Source: Henckelia pumila (lineage: Eukaryota; Streptophyta; Magnoliopsida; Lamiales; Gesneriaceae). Taken from it: DNA of 64,000 bases. Below the pieces are notes generated by a model, which searched no databases, was not told the origin of the DNA, and saw only the letters and a program-made list of their open reading frames with translations. The stretch covers positions 162,466,130 through 162,530,129 of the forward strand of contig NC_133122.1 in NCBI RefSeq assembly GCF_033568475.1. Direction: 5' to 3'. Below are positions 48,244 through 60,619 of this stretch, one piece after another (the first letter of the stretch is position 1; every line of letters begins with the position of its first letter). The position numbers and the translations under genes were made by a program.

Positions 48244-48628
48244 CTAGCTCCCGCTTCAATTTTTTAAGGTGGTGTCTGAAATGCTTCTCACTTCACAAGT
48301 GAATGTTGAGGTTACTCTTAATTTTTGTGTAGGTCTTACGTGAGACGACTGATAGATGACATATTTGTAGGTCAATTTAGTCCATATATGTAATAAAAAT
48401 TAATATTTTGACATAAAAAAATACTTCATGAATGAGTCACATCAAAGATTTGTTTCACAAACTACTCGACAAAAATTATGGAACACACCATTTTATTAGA
48501 AAACTACTAAAATGGGGCAAAACAATATTCCAATATATTGTAATTATAATTATATTTTATAATAATTTAAAATTATATGCGAAAATTTTAATTACTAACT
48601 AAAATTGAGGAGGTTTCCTGTTGGCCTC

Positions 48629-48720
48629 ACAACTTATATTCCTTAGACAAATTAACACAACTTATATTCGTAACTTATATTCCTTAGACAAATTAACACA
48701 ACTTATATTCGTTAGACAAG
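48629..48720. repeat. Short tandem repeat, ~41-46-bp unit
   Basis: ACAACTTATATTCCTTAGACAAATTAAC units occur about two and a half times in a row with small changes (CGTAACTT, CGTTAGAC). AT-rich intergenic DNA surrounds them. Confidence 0.75.
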
Positions 48721-48983
48721 TTAACTTAGCTCATATTTACAATGAAAGTAATACTTTCAATATAAGAAGTAAATAATTTTTTATGAATCATATTGGATAG
48801 GAAATCCGTCTTATAAATTGACCATGAGATTGTACCATGAGATTGTCTTAGAGGTTTTGCAAATTATTATTATTATTAGGAAAGTTTATGTGAAATTTAT
48901 TTGGGTCAAATTTCAATTGATATTTCGAGTTGGTCTTGATGTCCTAGCGTAGCCAAACCACGATCTCCAGAAAATGTTGAACG

Positions 48984-51900
48984 ATGCAATCAATTACCCA
49001 ATTGCACTTCAAACCACACATCTTCGCGGCAAAAATACTCTCTCCACCAAAGGTGTTCAGTCCCCGCGTACGGCAAACCCGCCCGCCGGCGCCGCCTCCG
49101 GCGGAAGCCTCCGTATTCGCGATGAAGAGATGCAGGCCAGCCGAGCCAACTTATAAAGCCGCAGCATACATAACCGACATAGAGGACATCAACTTCAGCG
49201 CAGTTGAAGTTGATAAAATTAGGGCTTTCTTACTAGAATGGTACGACGAAAACCAGAGAGATCTACCCTGGAGAAGAATCAGCGACGGGGACGATAATGT
49301 TAGCACTAAAGAGAAGGAGACGAGAGCTTACGCGGTGTGGGTATCTGAGGTGATGCTTCAGCAAACTAGGGTTCAAACGGTCATTGATTACTTCAATCGG
49401 TGGATGGAGAAGTGGCCCAGCATTCATCATCTTGCACAGGCTACGCTTGAGGTCTGCCGTTTATGCTTACGTATGGACATTAGCTATTTGTTTCGTATTT
49501 GATTTATTTCTTATTGAAATGCTTATTTGTGATCTTTTGCCAATGATATGTGAGTAGGAGGTGAACGAGATGTGGGCAGGCTTGGGGTACTATAGACGTG
49601 CCCGGTTTTTGCTTGAGGTTAGTGTCTGCACTGTTGCACAAGCCTGCAAATGGCTTTGAGATAATATTTTTGGGTGATTAGTACTTTTAGCTTTTTCTAT
49701 ATAACGTTTGGCCTACACTGTCTGCAAGTGATGATGATAAAGATACATATAATTGGTCCAAAAACAAAACGAATTTAGGTTCTCATTCATTAATTTCCAG
49801 CAGGTTTTTCATAAAAAATAATAATAATAAAACCTGGGGAGACTTAAATTGTGGAGATAGGTGTCACAACCAACTTCCAGCTGTTTTTCCATTTAGGTGA
49901 TTTGAAGTTATTTTTGTACTTCACTACTTCTATTGAAGATAGCTAACTAGTTTCATGTTTTTAATAATAAAATATAGTTGCAGCATTCTTAACTGGTCTT
50001 CCATCATTTTGTACACTGAACGAGTTTTTGTGAGCAAGTCATCTCGATAATGTAGATCTTTTTTTTTTCCAAGTGGAAATGTTTTGCTTCCAATTCAATC
50101 ATCAAGAAAATCACTTATCTTTAATTCAATATAAAAAATATTCCATAAGAATAAAATGGCACTTGTATTTTGGTCTATTTGATGGAAAGACAGTGCAATC
50201 CAAGTTTAATGAATGTAAATTTGATAGACTTATTTAATTTTCTTTCTGCTTTTCAAGGGTATGGGAATGAAAACTTTCTTGTTTTAAGATTTGATTTTGA
50301 TCGGTTTACGAGCATGCAAATATTCACTTTTGTTGGTTTATTTCCCTTGTTATTATCACCTTGTAGGGAGCAAAAACAATTGTTGATGGTGGAAGTGAGT
50401 TCCCAAAAACGGCCTCTTCTCTTCAGAAGATCAAAGGAATAGGAAAATACACCGCTGGAGCAATTTCTTCCATTGCATTTAAGGAGGTTATGCAGGACAT
50501 ATTCCCCTCATTCCTGTTCCATACCCGCTTTCTTCCTTAAAATAATATCGAATGTGCACTATTTAGGCAGTGCCAGTAGTCGATGGAAATGTAGTCAGAG
50601 TGCTTTCTAGGTTGAAAGCTATATCTTCCAACCCAAAGGACTCGACAACAGTCAAGATTATATGGTAAATTTTATAATTATATCTATGATCCACATCGAC
50701 ACTCGGACAAGCTAACACTCTGATGATCCTTACTCATGCATGCACAAATTGCACACTGCCACCAAGCGCAACCACGTCTTTTTCTTTTACAGGCACAATT
50801 GTGTATTTTTAACCTGAATATAGATGTTTTTCTTGGACTACATTGAGCGTTGATGAATTTGGATTTGAGATCGGTGATGGATTTCAAAGTGGTATTTTTA
50901 AAAAAGCAGTTGACTAACTACTAAAAAATGCTTATAGACATGTTTACAATCACATCTTAACCTTTTTTTGGTATGCGTGTGTGGTGTTTGCTTGTTTACT
51001 ATAGGAATTCCAGCTTCAGCACCTCTACTCTGAAAGACATAATTATAAATATCCTTTTTCAAGTTATATTTTATTTTACTCTGCTTATTCTTTTTGTGAT
51101 GCATTGCTCAGGAAACTAGCGAGACAGTTAGTTGATCCTTCCAGGCCTGGAGACTTCAACCAGGCAATCATGGAACTTGGTGCTACAGTATGCAATCCGT
51201 CAGGTCCCAGCTGTTCCACATGTGCTTTATCACTCAACTGTCAGGCACTTTCTCTCTCCACAAATCACAAGTCAGTTCAAGTCACTGACTATCCGATGAA
51301 GGTTGTCAAGGCGAAACAAAGGCATGATTTCTCTGCTGTTAGTGTTGTGGAGATAGTCGAGGAGGAAGGATCTGAATCTAATAGCAAATATCTTCTTGTT
51401 AAGAGACCAGACAAGGGATTACTTGCTGGACTCTGGGAGTTCCCATCTGTTTTATTAGAGGGAGAAGTTGACTTGGCCTCGAGAAGAAAGAAGATTGATA
51501 GTTTTTTGAAGCGAACATTCGGTTTAGACATGGCAAAGTCCTACCAAATAGTTTTAAGGGAAGAAGTGGGTGTATTTGTTCATGTCTTTACACACATTCG
51601 TCTCAAGATGTATGTAGAGTTGTTGATTTTGCGCCTTAAAGGTGAATAGGTTTATTCATTAGTCTCTCTCCTTGTGTGTGTGCCCCTTCCTCGACTCCCC
51701 CACAATTTTCTTATCTAAATTGGCATGACTTAATCTTGCTTTGCTTGAAGGTGGGAAGATCTCCCTAAAAAAGCAAGACAGTGAAGCAATGACATGGAAG
51801 TATGTTGATAATAAGGTTTTTTCAACTTCAGGGTTGACCTCTGGCGTCAGGAAGGTAATGCTTGTTTAATGCCAAATTTTTAGATATGTGAACTTACATG

Positions 51901-52919
51901 ATGAACAGTTGTTACTTATCTGACAGTTAACTCAGCGGCATAGATCTAGAGTGTGTTTGGGAACAAAAAGATTTTGAAAAAAAGAGCTTGCCTTTTTGAA
52001 AAAGGGCTTTTGTTAGATAGAAGGATGTTTGGATGGGCTTTGAAAAATCCCTTTGAAAGTCAGAAGCCAAAACTGTGGCTTTTGGTTTTCTGCTACAGTT
52101 CTAAAAACTAAGATAAATTTTTCTTTATTCTATCCGAGCACAATACTGATCCTACTTTATGTTAAAAAGGACACTCGGAACATCCCTGCTTAATGAAGGA
52201 CTTTTTTTTAAGTCAAATGCTTAAATGCTTTTGTATACACTGGTCCCTAAAGTTTTGCCTATGTGCATCTAACATGTTTCGGCATCATTTAACAGATGAT
52301 TAATTGCCGGACATAAAATTGATCTGTCAATTATTTTATCAATATAACTTTAAAGCTCCTTGGGGCTTGAAAACTCCTCACCTATTTCCAATGAATTGCC
52401 TCCACCATATACATCAGTATTTAGCTTATGCCTTGCTTTTTTTTGCCAACCAATGCCAATCATAACTGGTCTTCTGAAAGAATTGTACATGTTTTGAATA
52501 TCCAATCTGTTGGCTATATGTAGTTCATATTTTCGAAGTTTCTCTTTTGAAGAACAAAAATTGGTGCCTTGAAAACTATAGTATCATAATTAACCTAGAA
52601 TTGCTCCATCTTTCTTCCAGCTTGACAACTTTCGTACATGCCTAATAGTATTGTTATTTGTTGGAGATGAAGTTTGATGAACTTGTCAATCTACTTGCTG
52701 TATTGAGATGGTAGATGGATCTCATTCATCATACTAGATAATGAGGAGGCATTGATTTTTCCCGTGCAGGTTTACACGATGATTGAGAAATTCAAGCAGA
52801 GTGCCATGGGCCCAACAGTCCAACAGGAACAAAAGAGCTCAAACCCAACCCAGCCGCTGGACATCACCTACAAGAGATTTATGCATGGGAAATTCAAAAT
52901 CTTGGGATCGAAAGCTTAG
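48984..52919 (+). CDS. MUTYH: Adenine DNA glycosylase (MutY homologue), 7 exons
   Basis: Exons: 48984..49451, 49558..49617, 50367..50486, 50567..50664, 51112..51641, 51751..51854, 52770..52919, giving 509 aa with consistent phases. The enzyme removes adenine mispaired with 8-oxoguanine in base excision repair. Visible parts: DLPWR (93-97), EVMLQQTRVQTVI with the catalytic Glu (~122), helix-hairpin-helix KIKGIGKYTAGAI (~197-209), VVDGNVVRV with the conserved Asp (~222), and the iron-sulfur Cys set at 276, 283, 286 and 292 (C-x6-C-x2-C-x5-C). A Nudix-like 8-oxoG recognition domain spans about 310-440 (KRPDKGLLAGLWEFP, VFTHIRLKMYVE). The first 47 residues are Pro/Ser/Arg/Ala-rich and could target an organelle; an internal Met at 47 is an alternative start. 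Intron 6 is long (915 bp). Confidence 0.95.
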
Positions 52920-53513
52920 TCATTCAATTACTAGGACTCCAATAGAATTTTCTTGTTAGCTATTTTCTTATGTTTATTTTGTTTTAGTGCGTGAATTTTT
53001 CTGTGCATAAATCTGTTGTACGTGATGTCCGCGGCTAGGTTGCGCTCGAGCTCTTTTATTTGTGTTGCTGTGTTGTTGGGCCCATGACACAGAATGGATC
53101 ATATTCAATGCCTGTAAAATTTAAAAAGAAGATGAGAAGATTGATCATGTAATGATCTGAGTGAATAACTAATGAAAGCCTGCCAGATATGTGGAAAATC
53201 TTTCACACAAACGCTTCAGCTCCATCTTCTGAAATGGCCATTTAGTGAACATGAATATATTTGAGAGCTCAAGTTATATCTTCCATCTGCAATCCTGCTT
53301 TTGTAGACAGGTTAGTCCTCAGAGGAACTCTTGGCTACTGGTTTGACAGAGTAACAATGTTCATCAAAATTCAAAGTTTGGCTGGAGGTCTGTACTCTTT
53401 ATAATTTACAGTTGAGCCGTTCTACCCATTGTTGCTTCAGTTATCTACCAGTATGATGTTTTGGAAATTTTGATTGAAAATTTCACCTATAACCATTGGA
53501 ATGTGTATGTCTA
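52920..53513. other. MUTYH 3' region and intergenic DNA
   Basis: No gene is visible. The first few hundred bases likely hold the 3' untranslated region, though no exact AATAAA is obvious. Confidence 0.5.
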
Positions 53514-53754
53514 TCTATGTATACTATATATTAAGGGCGTAATAGAGACAAAAATGGATTGTTATGGTCATTTTCTTAATTGCAAAATCACCCTCATTTG
53601 TTTTGATATTTATCATTTGACCCATACCAATTTTTATTGCTGTATGACCCCTAATTTTTTTTTTATAATTATGAAATTACTCCTATTTTAATATAAATAA
53701 AATTAATTAAAAAAAAAACTTTACAAGAACACAACGTGTGCATCGGAATACTAG
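53514..53754 (+). mobile_element. Short non-autonomous Helitron-like element
   Basis: The 5' end TCTATGTATACTATATATTAAG and 3' end ATACTAG match Helitron termini, and the element lies between A and T as Helitrons do. The 3' hairpin is weak (CGTGTGCATCG only). Length 241 bp, no coding capacity. Confidence 0.5.
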
Positions 53755-53880
53755 TTAATGTGTTGTGTACGTTACTGCGTAGTAAATTAATAAAGACAAT
53801 TAAATTAAATTTTCCGAGTGATGTGCCAACGCTACTAATTAAATGTCAGCACGTAGATGTTCAGTCAAGTCAGTAATTAA

Positions 53881-54384
53881 CAATGTTCTAAAAAGCGCTA
53901 GGCGATAGGCGGACGGCGATTCACCGCCTAGCGCCTAGGCGGCGTAGGCGGTTTTTTCGGCGGTTTTTTCTGAAGCTTAAATAATAAATTCCATACATTA
54001 GTTTTATGATAAAATATAATTTTTATGTCTTATGAAATTTAGTTTTTTTACGAAACTCTTATAAAAGTTTAATAATAATAATAATAACAACATATATATT
54101 AATAGATACCAAGTCTTAATATGAGATTTAATCTTTTGCTTGACTTTTTTTTCCTGCGCTTCTTCGTTTCTTCTGTGTTTGTTTCTTACGTCGCGTTTTT
54201 TTTTAGTTTTTTATTTTTAAATTTTTTAATGAAAAATAATAACCGTCTAGGCGGATTTTTGCCAGCCTAGGCGACGCCCAACCCTAAGTGGGAGATTAGA
54301 CGGATGATTAGGCGGACGACGCCTAGAGGCATAGCCTAGCAAGAAATGTTGCCCACCGCCTACGCGCCGCCTTTTAGAACACTG
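53881..54384. mobile_element. hAT-type MITE with GC-rich ends
   Basis: The ends start CAATGTTCTAAAAAGCG and, from the right, CAGTGTTCTAAAAGGCG. The flanking 8-mers GTAATTAA and GTAATTAG match at 7 of 8. About 100-140 bp at each end repeat CCTAGGCG/CGCCTAGG words, and the middle is AT-rich. Length 504 bp. No transposase. Confidence 0.75.
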
Positions 54385-54441
54385 GTAATTAGGTCGCGGA
54401 ATCACACCCACGAATGATATAAATACCACGACTACTTTGGC

Positions 54442-54966
54442 TTTTAGGTTATAAACCCATGAGGTGTCCATCCCAAAAGGCTAGCCTATTGTGTGGGGTT
54501 GCCTCAAGGGTTTATAATCAACTCTTTATTAGTTTAGTATTTCAATGTGTGATATTGTAACATTGCCAAGCCCTAAAAAAACCGACGTCCGCGGCAGCCT
54601 ACTCTAAACGACTTTCACTCACCTTTCTTTTTGGTGGTAACCCTTTTCATAGGTCGCCCCTTCCGCACGGCAGCCCACTCTAGACGGCTTTCACTCACAT
54701 TTCTTTTTGGTGATAGCACTTTCCTAGGTCGCCCCTTCCGCACGGTGGCCCACTCTAGACGGCTTTCACTCACCTTTCTTTTTGGTGGTAGCTCTTTCCT
54801 AGGTCGCCCCTTCCGCTACGGCCGACTCTCAAGGAGAGCACCAAATGTTAGGTTATAAACCCATGAGGTGTCCATCCCAAAAAGTATGCCTATTGGATGA
54901 GCTTGCTTCAAGGGTTTATAACCAACTCTTTATTAGTTTTGTATTTCAATGTGGGATATTGTAACA
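54442..54966. mobile_element. TRIM (miniature LTR retrotransposon), 525 bp
   Basis: Direct 121-bp terminal repeats at 54442..54562 and 54846..54966 begin TGTTAGGTTATAAACCC (first base pair changed in copy one) and end GATATTGTAACA, so TGTTA/TAACA borders are present. The flanks TTGGC and TTGAC match at 4 of 5. The interior (283 bp) is noncoding. A typical tRNA primer site is not clear after LTR1. It does not carry 5S rRNA-like promoters as far as I can see, so Cassandra is not indicated. Confidence 0.7.
54588..54830. repeat. Three ~75-bp tandem units inside the TRIM
   Basis: Units with CTTTCACTCACCTTTCTTTTTG and CCTAGGTCGCCCCTTCCGC repeat three times. The frame 54631..54858 is created by this repetition and is not a gene. 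Confidence 0.85.
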
Positions 54967-55644
54967 TTGACTTTACACAAATCAGTGGCATCTCTCTACA
55001 CGAAACTTACCAAAAAATGGATAATAGTTATAATCTTAACACCAACAAGAATGCCCGCAACATTCCAAGAATCGTTGTACATTGCTCCAACTCTTGACCC
55101 CCTTTTCTAAATTCATCAATACTCAACAATTATATGTTAAATTAAAATAAAATCTGTAATTTTGGTCCGGTTATACTTTATTACTTTGTAATTTTGGTCC
55201 ATTATGGTTGCAGATTTCAATTTAATCCCGTATGTTTTGATTTTTGATAATTTTACAATTTTTTCTTAATTAAACATACAAGACCAAAAAAAACAATTTT
55301 TTCTTAATTAAATTCTCCTTTTAATGCAAGTACAAGTATAACGAGTGGGTTGGATCAGCCTTCAGCCCAGTCACAGGAACCGAGTCAGAGGGCCTTGGGT
55401 TCGGGCTGGGTGATATGGGGCAACCCGGCCCATGTAACAAGCAACATTCACGTGGCCATTTTTAGGCCCCAAGTTCGCTTATCGATTAAAGCTCAACAAA
55501 TAGAAGAAGAAAGAAAGAAGAACATATAGGCCAATGAAATTAATATAAAGTAAAATATTCAAAATCAGTGGCAAGCATGCAACTAAGCTAAATATTCTTC
55601 TTCCTCTATGTGTATCTTCTTTAGAAGCTTGTTTTACATTTAGA
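54967..55644. other. Intergenic DNA upstream of NDHV
   Basis: No gene is recognised. The last 200 bp before 55645 should contain the promoter and leader of the next gene. ATATAAAG at 55542..55549 is a possible TATA. Confidence 0.45.
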
Positions 55645-57833
55645 ATGGCGACTATGGCCGGAAGGTCCATAGCTGTTTGGAGCTGCCCATCTTCCTCTTC
55701 TTCTTCTTCTCCTTCTTCTTCTTATTGCCACAAAGCCAGAACAACATTATCCACTTTGTCTCTGGTATATATATTTACTCAAAGATAAATTTTAGTACAG
55801 ATACTGATGGTAGATCTCAAGATCATTGAAATATTGTATGAGTCTCTACATGTTTTGCACAAATTCTTGGAGGTGGGAGCGATCAATATTTTACAACAAA
55901 GTAAAGGATAGTTTTGATATATATATTTATATGCAGGTATGTAATGGAGTCAGTAATAAACGGAGAAACTTATCATGTTTAGCAGTTCAACAAGAATCAT
56001 CTACATCCACAGGTAATAATACCTGATCATGGCTTTTATATTCTATTTTTCATTTTGGCAGGGACACCGAATTACAGGGGAAAAAAAGGTAAAAAAAAAA
56101 AACAAAAAAGAAAACGATCTTGGTTAATATTTTTTTCTTCATTTTCCATATCAATAGTGGTTGTGAGTCAGTTTTGCTCTTTATGATGATTTCATACATT
56201 AAGTTGTTCTTTTGTGCTTCCAACTGGGAAATGGAGTCTATCCAGAACTAAGGGAGTACAGTTGGTCATATATTTTTTGACCTTCCATATATATATATAT
56301 GTGTGTGTGTGTATTACTAGTAACACAGCACAAGAAATTTATACATTATTCTTTCATTGGAATATTAAATCGAATTTTGGACAGAGACACTGTCATGATT
56401 TTTTCTCAAGATGATTAGTGAACCAAGATAAAAGATTCCCAAAATTAATATATTTGGGATGCTAACACTGAATATAAGTAGCCATGGATGATTGTAAAAT
56501 CAGTTGCTGCAGCTGCTGCTGCTGAGACAAAGGAGATAAAAGAGGTGAAGAAGCCAACTACAGACACAACAGATGGCAAAGCAGTAGCCGAGAAGCCGAA
56601 AGCTGCAGCAAAAGCTCCGGCGAAGTCTCTGCCAGAGTTGATGGAGGAGGATGTAATTCCTTCACTCAAAAAAACTCTTGAAGCTCAACAAGATATTACC
56701 CAACTCGACCTATCTTTCGATGATAATAAGGTTAGCCTCGACATATTAATCGATTCCACAGCATTGATCTAATGAGGAAAGGAATATAATGCATGTATTG
56801 CGCAAATATTTATAAACCACATGCTTCTGTCAAACAAGTATTCTATCAAGTCCAAATATGAGCTTTCGAGGTCTCTAAACTTCGGTCTCTTTTCATGAAC
56901 ATCTTATATTGATAACCTAATTATTTAGATTATGATGGGATAATGCACACGCACTACCACGACTTTAAGTGAAATCAATGGATACGTCGAAATCCTTGCC
57001 TTCACAGTTATACTATGATCTTTATGCCATTCAGAAGGGACAAAAATAAAAGACAGAGAGGGGACTATAAGACCAAAGTAACACAAATTATATTAATGAA
57101 GGGGTTATGTTTTCTGCTGATTTCTACTGTTTGTTGAATGATTTTATGGCAGTTGGAAGGTTCTTTTTCGAAGAAGGGCAATCCTTACTCATTTTGGGCA
57201 TTCTTCCCTGATGGAACTATCAATGGTAATCTCCGGAGATTAAAGAATATTTTAATACTCAGAGAGATCCATGAGTGAAAACAAATCAGTTGGTGTGAAA
57301 ATGCAGACCCCAAATATGTTAATTTTGTTCAAATATATATCACTGTTGGCACTTCTCTTGTGAGCTAAGTATTGGGGATAAGTGATTTCTAGAGTAATAT
57401 TAAAATTAGAAGGCCACAATCTCAAAACCTGGCAGAAGAAAATCATTTTGAAATTGCATTAAATTGACCCTGTGTACATTCTCAGATTTTATTTTTGAGC
57501 CTATATTCCCCTGTACGTGTCAAGCTCGAGCCTTTAGGACATAAAACCATGATAGTTTTATGATCTTTAACATATATAGAACCTAGGAGTCTGGGTAGTA
57601 AAGGAAGGTGCCTCACTGTATTTTCTGGACAGAACTTAAAATTCTGATGCTTGATTTATTCCAACCAATATACTGCAGGGCCCAAAGGTTTCTCAATATC
57701 CTCGTATGGGAACGGGGTGAGCACGGTGGAACCGTTTCTGGTAGATGAAAAGAAACCAACTGCAAAGCACGTTGTATTCTGGGTCGAGAAACGTTTGGCT
57801 GCTCAAGGTATCATTCCCGTGTGGAATGATTGA
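55645..57833 (+). CDS. NDHV: DUF2996 chloroplast protein, likely NDHV, 5 exons
   Basis: Exons: 55645..55764, 55937..56012, 56504..56730, 57153..57225, 57679..57833, encoding 216 aa with GT/AG borders. The start is the first Met, before a Ser-rich plastid transit peptide (about residues 1-55). Residues 65-105 are low complexity, rich in Ala, Lys, Glu and Pro. The conserved domain (about 110-215) reads MEEDVIPSLKKTLEAQQDI, FWAFFPDGTINGPKGFSIS, PFLVDEKKPTAKHVVFWVEK and RLAAQGIIPVW. It matches the DUF2996 family, whose Arabidopsis member At2g04039 is NdhV, a peripheral subunit of the chloroplast NADH dehydrogenase-like complex involved in its stability and ferredoxin-dependent activity. That link is from memory. 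It acts on thylakoids in cyclic electron flow. The transcript ends downstream of 57833. Confidence 0.85.
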
Positions 57834-58680
57834 CACCGTCTCCAACCTAACCTTTAAGTATTATTTATATATAATGGCACACTGTTCTTCATTTGTGCTT
57901 CCCTCTAATGACATTACTTGTTTACATCATCCACAATCATTTGATAATTTTTTCCTATACAAAATATTTGATTTACAAATCTCTACCAAGACTTTGTTGG
58001 TTGTTTTCCAAGCTCAAATATTAAGCAAGGGACAGAATTCCCCTGTGCTAAGTGATTCGCAAGAATTGCCCGCCACCTTCGGCTAGATATCATATAATGC
58101 AGATGCGTATAATCTTGTGCAGAGAGAACCTCATGATCAACATGATCAACAGATACATGATTTCTAAAACTTATGTGAAATGCATAATATTCTGAAGTCT
58201 CTGTCTGTCTGTGTGGCACGATCGAATCTGTAGTCTGTAGAAGCCCAAAACTTTCATTAGCAACTTTTGCTCTCAAGAGTGACTTGTTCGAAGGACTAAA
58301 TTCGCCGAAAAATACTCCCTTTTCTGCCCTTGAAACTCTCAGAGTTGAAGTTTCATACATCTTCCATACCCAGCAGGGACATGGATTAATTTTTTTTATT
58401 TTAGACTAGAGTATGAGTGATTTGAAACAGTATGGGCCTCTATCTGAGCTTGGTGTACAACGATTATTTTGTTCCTTTTGATTCAATAAATAAATTTGGT
58501 AACTTTATTTGTATAAAATAGTATCGGAAAGGGTATTATCACTAATCAAATACAAATTAATTTATTTTAGTGAAATGGTTAAATACTTTCTTCCACATTT
58601 AGCTGATCTAAACAAGCAACAAATGATCGGTTGCAGCAACATACAGAAATTATATAATTCAGACAGATATGGCTAGCTAG
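57834..58680. other. Region between two convergent genes
   Basis: This holds the 3' ends of NDHV (+) and the minus-strand gene. The minus frame 57983..58360 (125 codons) shows no domain and overlaps the likely NDHV 3' region, so I do not call it. Confidence 0.5.
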
Positions 58681-59468
58681 CTAGCGGAGGCGGGTCTTGA
58701 ATTGGTCGAATGTGAGTCCTTTCTCGATGTAGTGAATGTCGGAAGGATCAAAAGGCCCTCGTATTCGGTCTATGCTTTTGATCACTGCCGTAGCAGGAAC
58801 AACACTTGTTGAAGGATCTGAAGGAGTTTCAGCACTCAGGCATGAAGAAAACCCCTGCAGCCATGCAATTTAATTTATAATTAAACGAAATCTAAAGTCA
58901 ACATTTTGAACTAAATGAAACCAACTGTTACATTTACATGACATCAATTCCATATGCAGAAAATAGCAATGTTATAACTAGCAAGCTGACTCATTTGAGA
59001 TTAATCTTGAATTGTATACACCTGAAAACTTCAACAATAGAACAAGCGCGCATTTTCAAATATAAAAATATCCACATAAAACTCGTGGCCAAATTGTGTG
59101 AAAATGGATAAGTTGTTTGCTCCTAGCTAGTATAAAATTGCTGGCATCATGGGTTGGGTCGAATAAGATGGTACCTTGAAAATGAGAAGTTGGAGTTCAG
59201 TTTCATCCACAAAAGCCGTCACGAAGAGAACTTCATTTTGAACCGATTGGGTGTAGGACTCCAGCATTGCTATTTCAATATTAAGGTTGTGCTGGTAGTC
59301 TTGTCCATCATAGATTGCTCTCCTTCTGGCGCCGCATCGGGTTCCGAAAACCGGTCGGGCTCCGACTTTTGATGCATTTTTAGTAGTAATTGGCGTGACA
59401 TGAGTTGGGTATTTTGAGAGATATTGATGGGGAAGGGGAACCCATCCTGCAGGGAACTGCTTTAGCAT
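58681..59468 (-). CDS. Conserved small plant protein (DUF7734-like), 2 exons
   Basis: Exons 59468..59175 and 58854..58681 join in phase 0 to 155 aa. The core reads IEIAMLESYTQSVQNEVLFV, AFVDETELQLLIFK|GFSSCLS, then PATAVIKSIDRIRGPFDP and IEKGLTFDQFKTRLR. It resembles an uncharacterised plant protein family with a short conserved domain (DUF7734, by memory), often predicted to be plastid-targeted. The first ~45 residues lack acidic residues and are Lys/Arg/Thr-rich, compatible with a targeting peptide. I chose the Met at 59468 because no upstream in-frame Met or clear exon was found; an additional 5' exon is possible. It converges with NDHV. Function is unknown. Confidence 0.7.
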
Positions 59469-60204
59469 CAGAATAATAATATTTGGGGAAGATAAGGTTC
59501 AGACACAGTTTGTCAAGTAGTTTATAGCTAGATGCTGGAAAGAATATGAAGGTGGTTGCATATTATATTATAATATGTCGACTGAACCACTATGCAACAA
59601 CTTTCATTTTTGGCTACATGAAGGTGGTTCAGTATGATATTTTGTCAGGTATTTAATATTAATTATTGGCTTTAAATGGTGCTACTTTTGGCCTTTTTTA
59701 ACCACCACATAAAATAAATATCAAACACTTTATCAACAATTTTAATATAATATAATTATCATTTAAAAGTTTGAAATGCATATTGATGTTGCCAAATAAA
59801 GTAGTTATCAGAGTTAAGAAATTCATAGGAATGCGGGACTTTCGGCCGTATGCCTACAAACGTTCTGACGTTCAAGTCAGCGCTACGCAAAGGAATAAGG
59901 AAAAGTTTTGAGAGCAAAGAGCTTACCCTTCCAAATGAGAAAAAACTTACATATTTATAGAACCCTTGATGGGCTTGAAACATGTATGTCTTTTTTTTTT
60001 CTTTTTAATAGGCTAGGGTCTTATATGGGCTTCACCCTTCATTTTGAAAAGCACTTAGTTTATTAAAATTAAGCTCATATCCATCGTAAGCTCCCCACTC
60101 TCGAGCGATTGCAGCTAGCTAGAGACGGTAGAGAATAGAGATTTGTTAATTTTTAATTTTTTTGGATTTCATCTTTTTTAATGCCATGCTATTTTTTTTA
60201 TTTT
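59469..60204. other. Intergenic, minus-gene upstream region
   Basis: No gene recognised. The minus frame 59759..59983 has no known domain. A possible promoter for the minus-strand gene lies here. Confidence 0.4.
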
Positions 60205-60206
60205 TT

Positions 60207-60247
<41 letters not shown>

Positions 60248-60256
60248 CACATGTAT
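60205..60256. repeat. (AT)n and (CA)n microsatellite
   Basis: AT repeat at about 60210..60240, then CACACACACA. Confidence 0.9.
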
Positions 60257-60619
60257 GTACGTGTATATATTTACATACTATGTCCATACTTAGAAATTGG
60301 AACTCGGGTTAAGGTTGGGTCCTTTGGCAACGACTGTTTGATGCACGAAGCTGGGCTGCGCAGGGGTTGGGCTTGCACGGGTTGCTGCGAGATGGTGAAG
60401 TTGGATCTGGGTGGTGCTCGCGACCTGAGACCCCATGCCTGCGAGGAGCTGGCTTCACACCGGGGCTCCTGCTCGCTGTAGCCGACCACGCGGCTGTCTC
60501 GAGGGTTGGGCGCATATCTGGTGGGACGGAATGCGTGAGGTGGAAGTGGTGATATGAGTGGGAGAGGTGGAAGCAAGGTAGTGGCGGTGGTGTAGCGGAG
60601 AGGGAGAGATAGTATTAGG

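Noticed and set aside
50170-50442. 90-codon frame in MUTYH
   Set aside because: It spans intron 2 and reads exon 3 in a different frame.
54631-54858. 75-codon frame with repeated RRLSLTFLFG
   Set aside because: Created by the tandem repeat inside the TRIM.
54442-54966. Cassandra TRIM carrying 5S rRNA-like promoter
   Set aside because: The LTR start and contents do not show 5S A-box/C-box sequence; kept only as a generic TRIM.
57983-58360. 125-codon minus frame downstream of NDHV
   Set aside because: No recognisable domain, lies in the probable 3' region of NDHV, and no splice or start context supports it.
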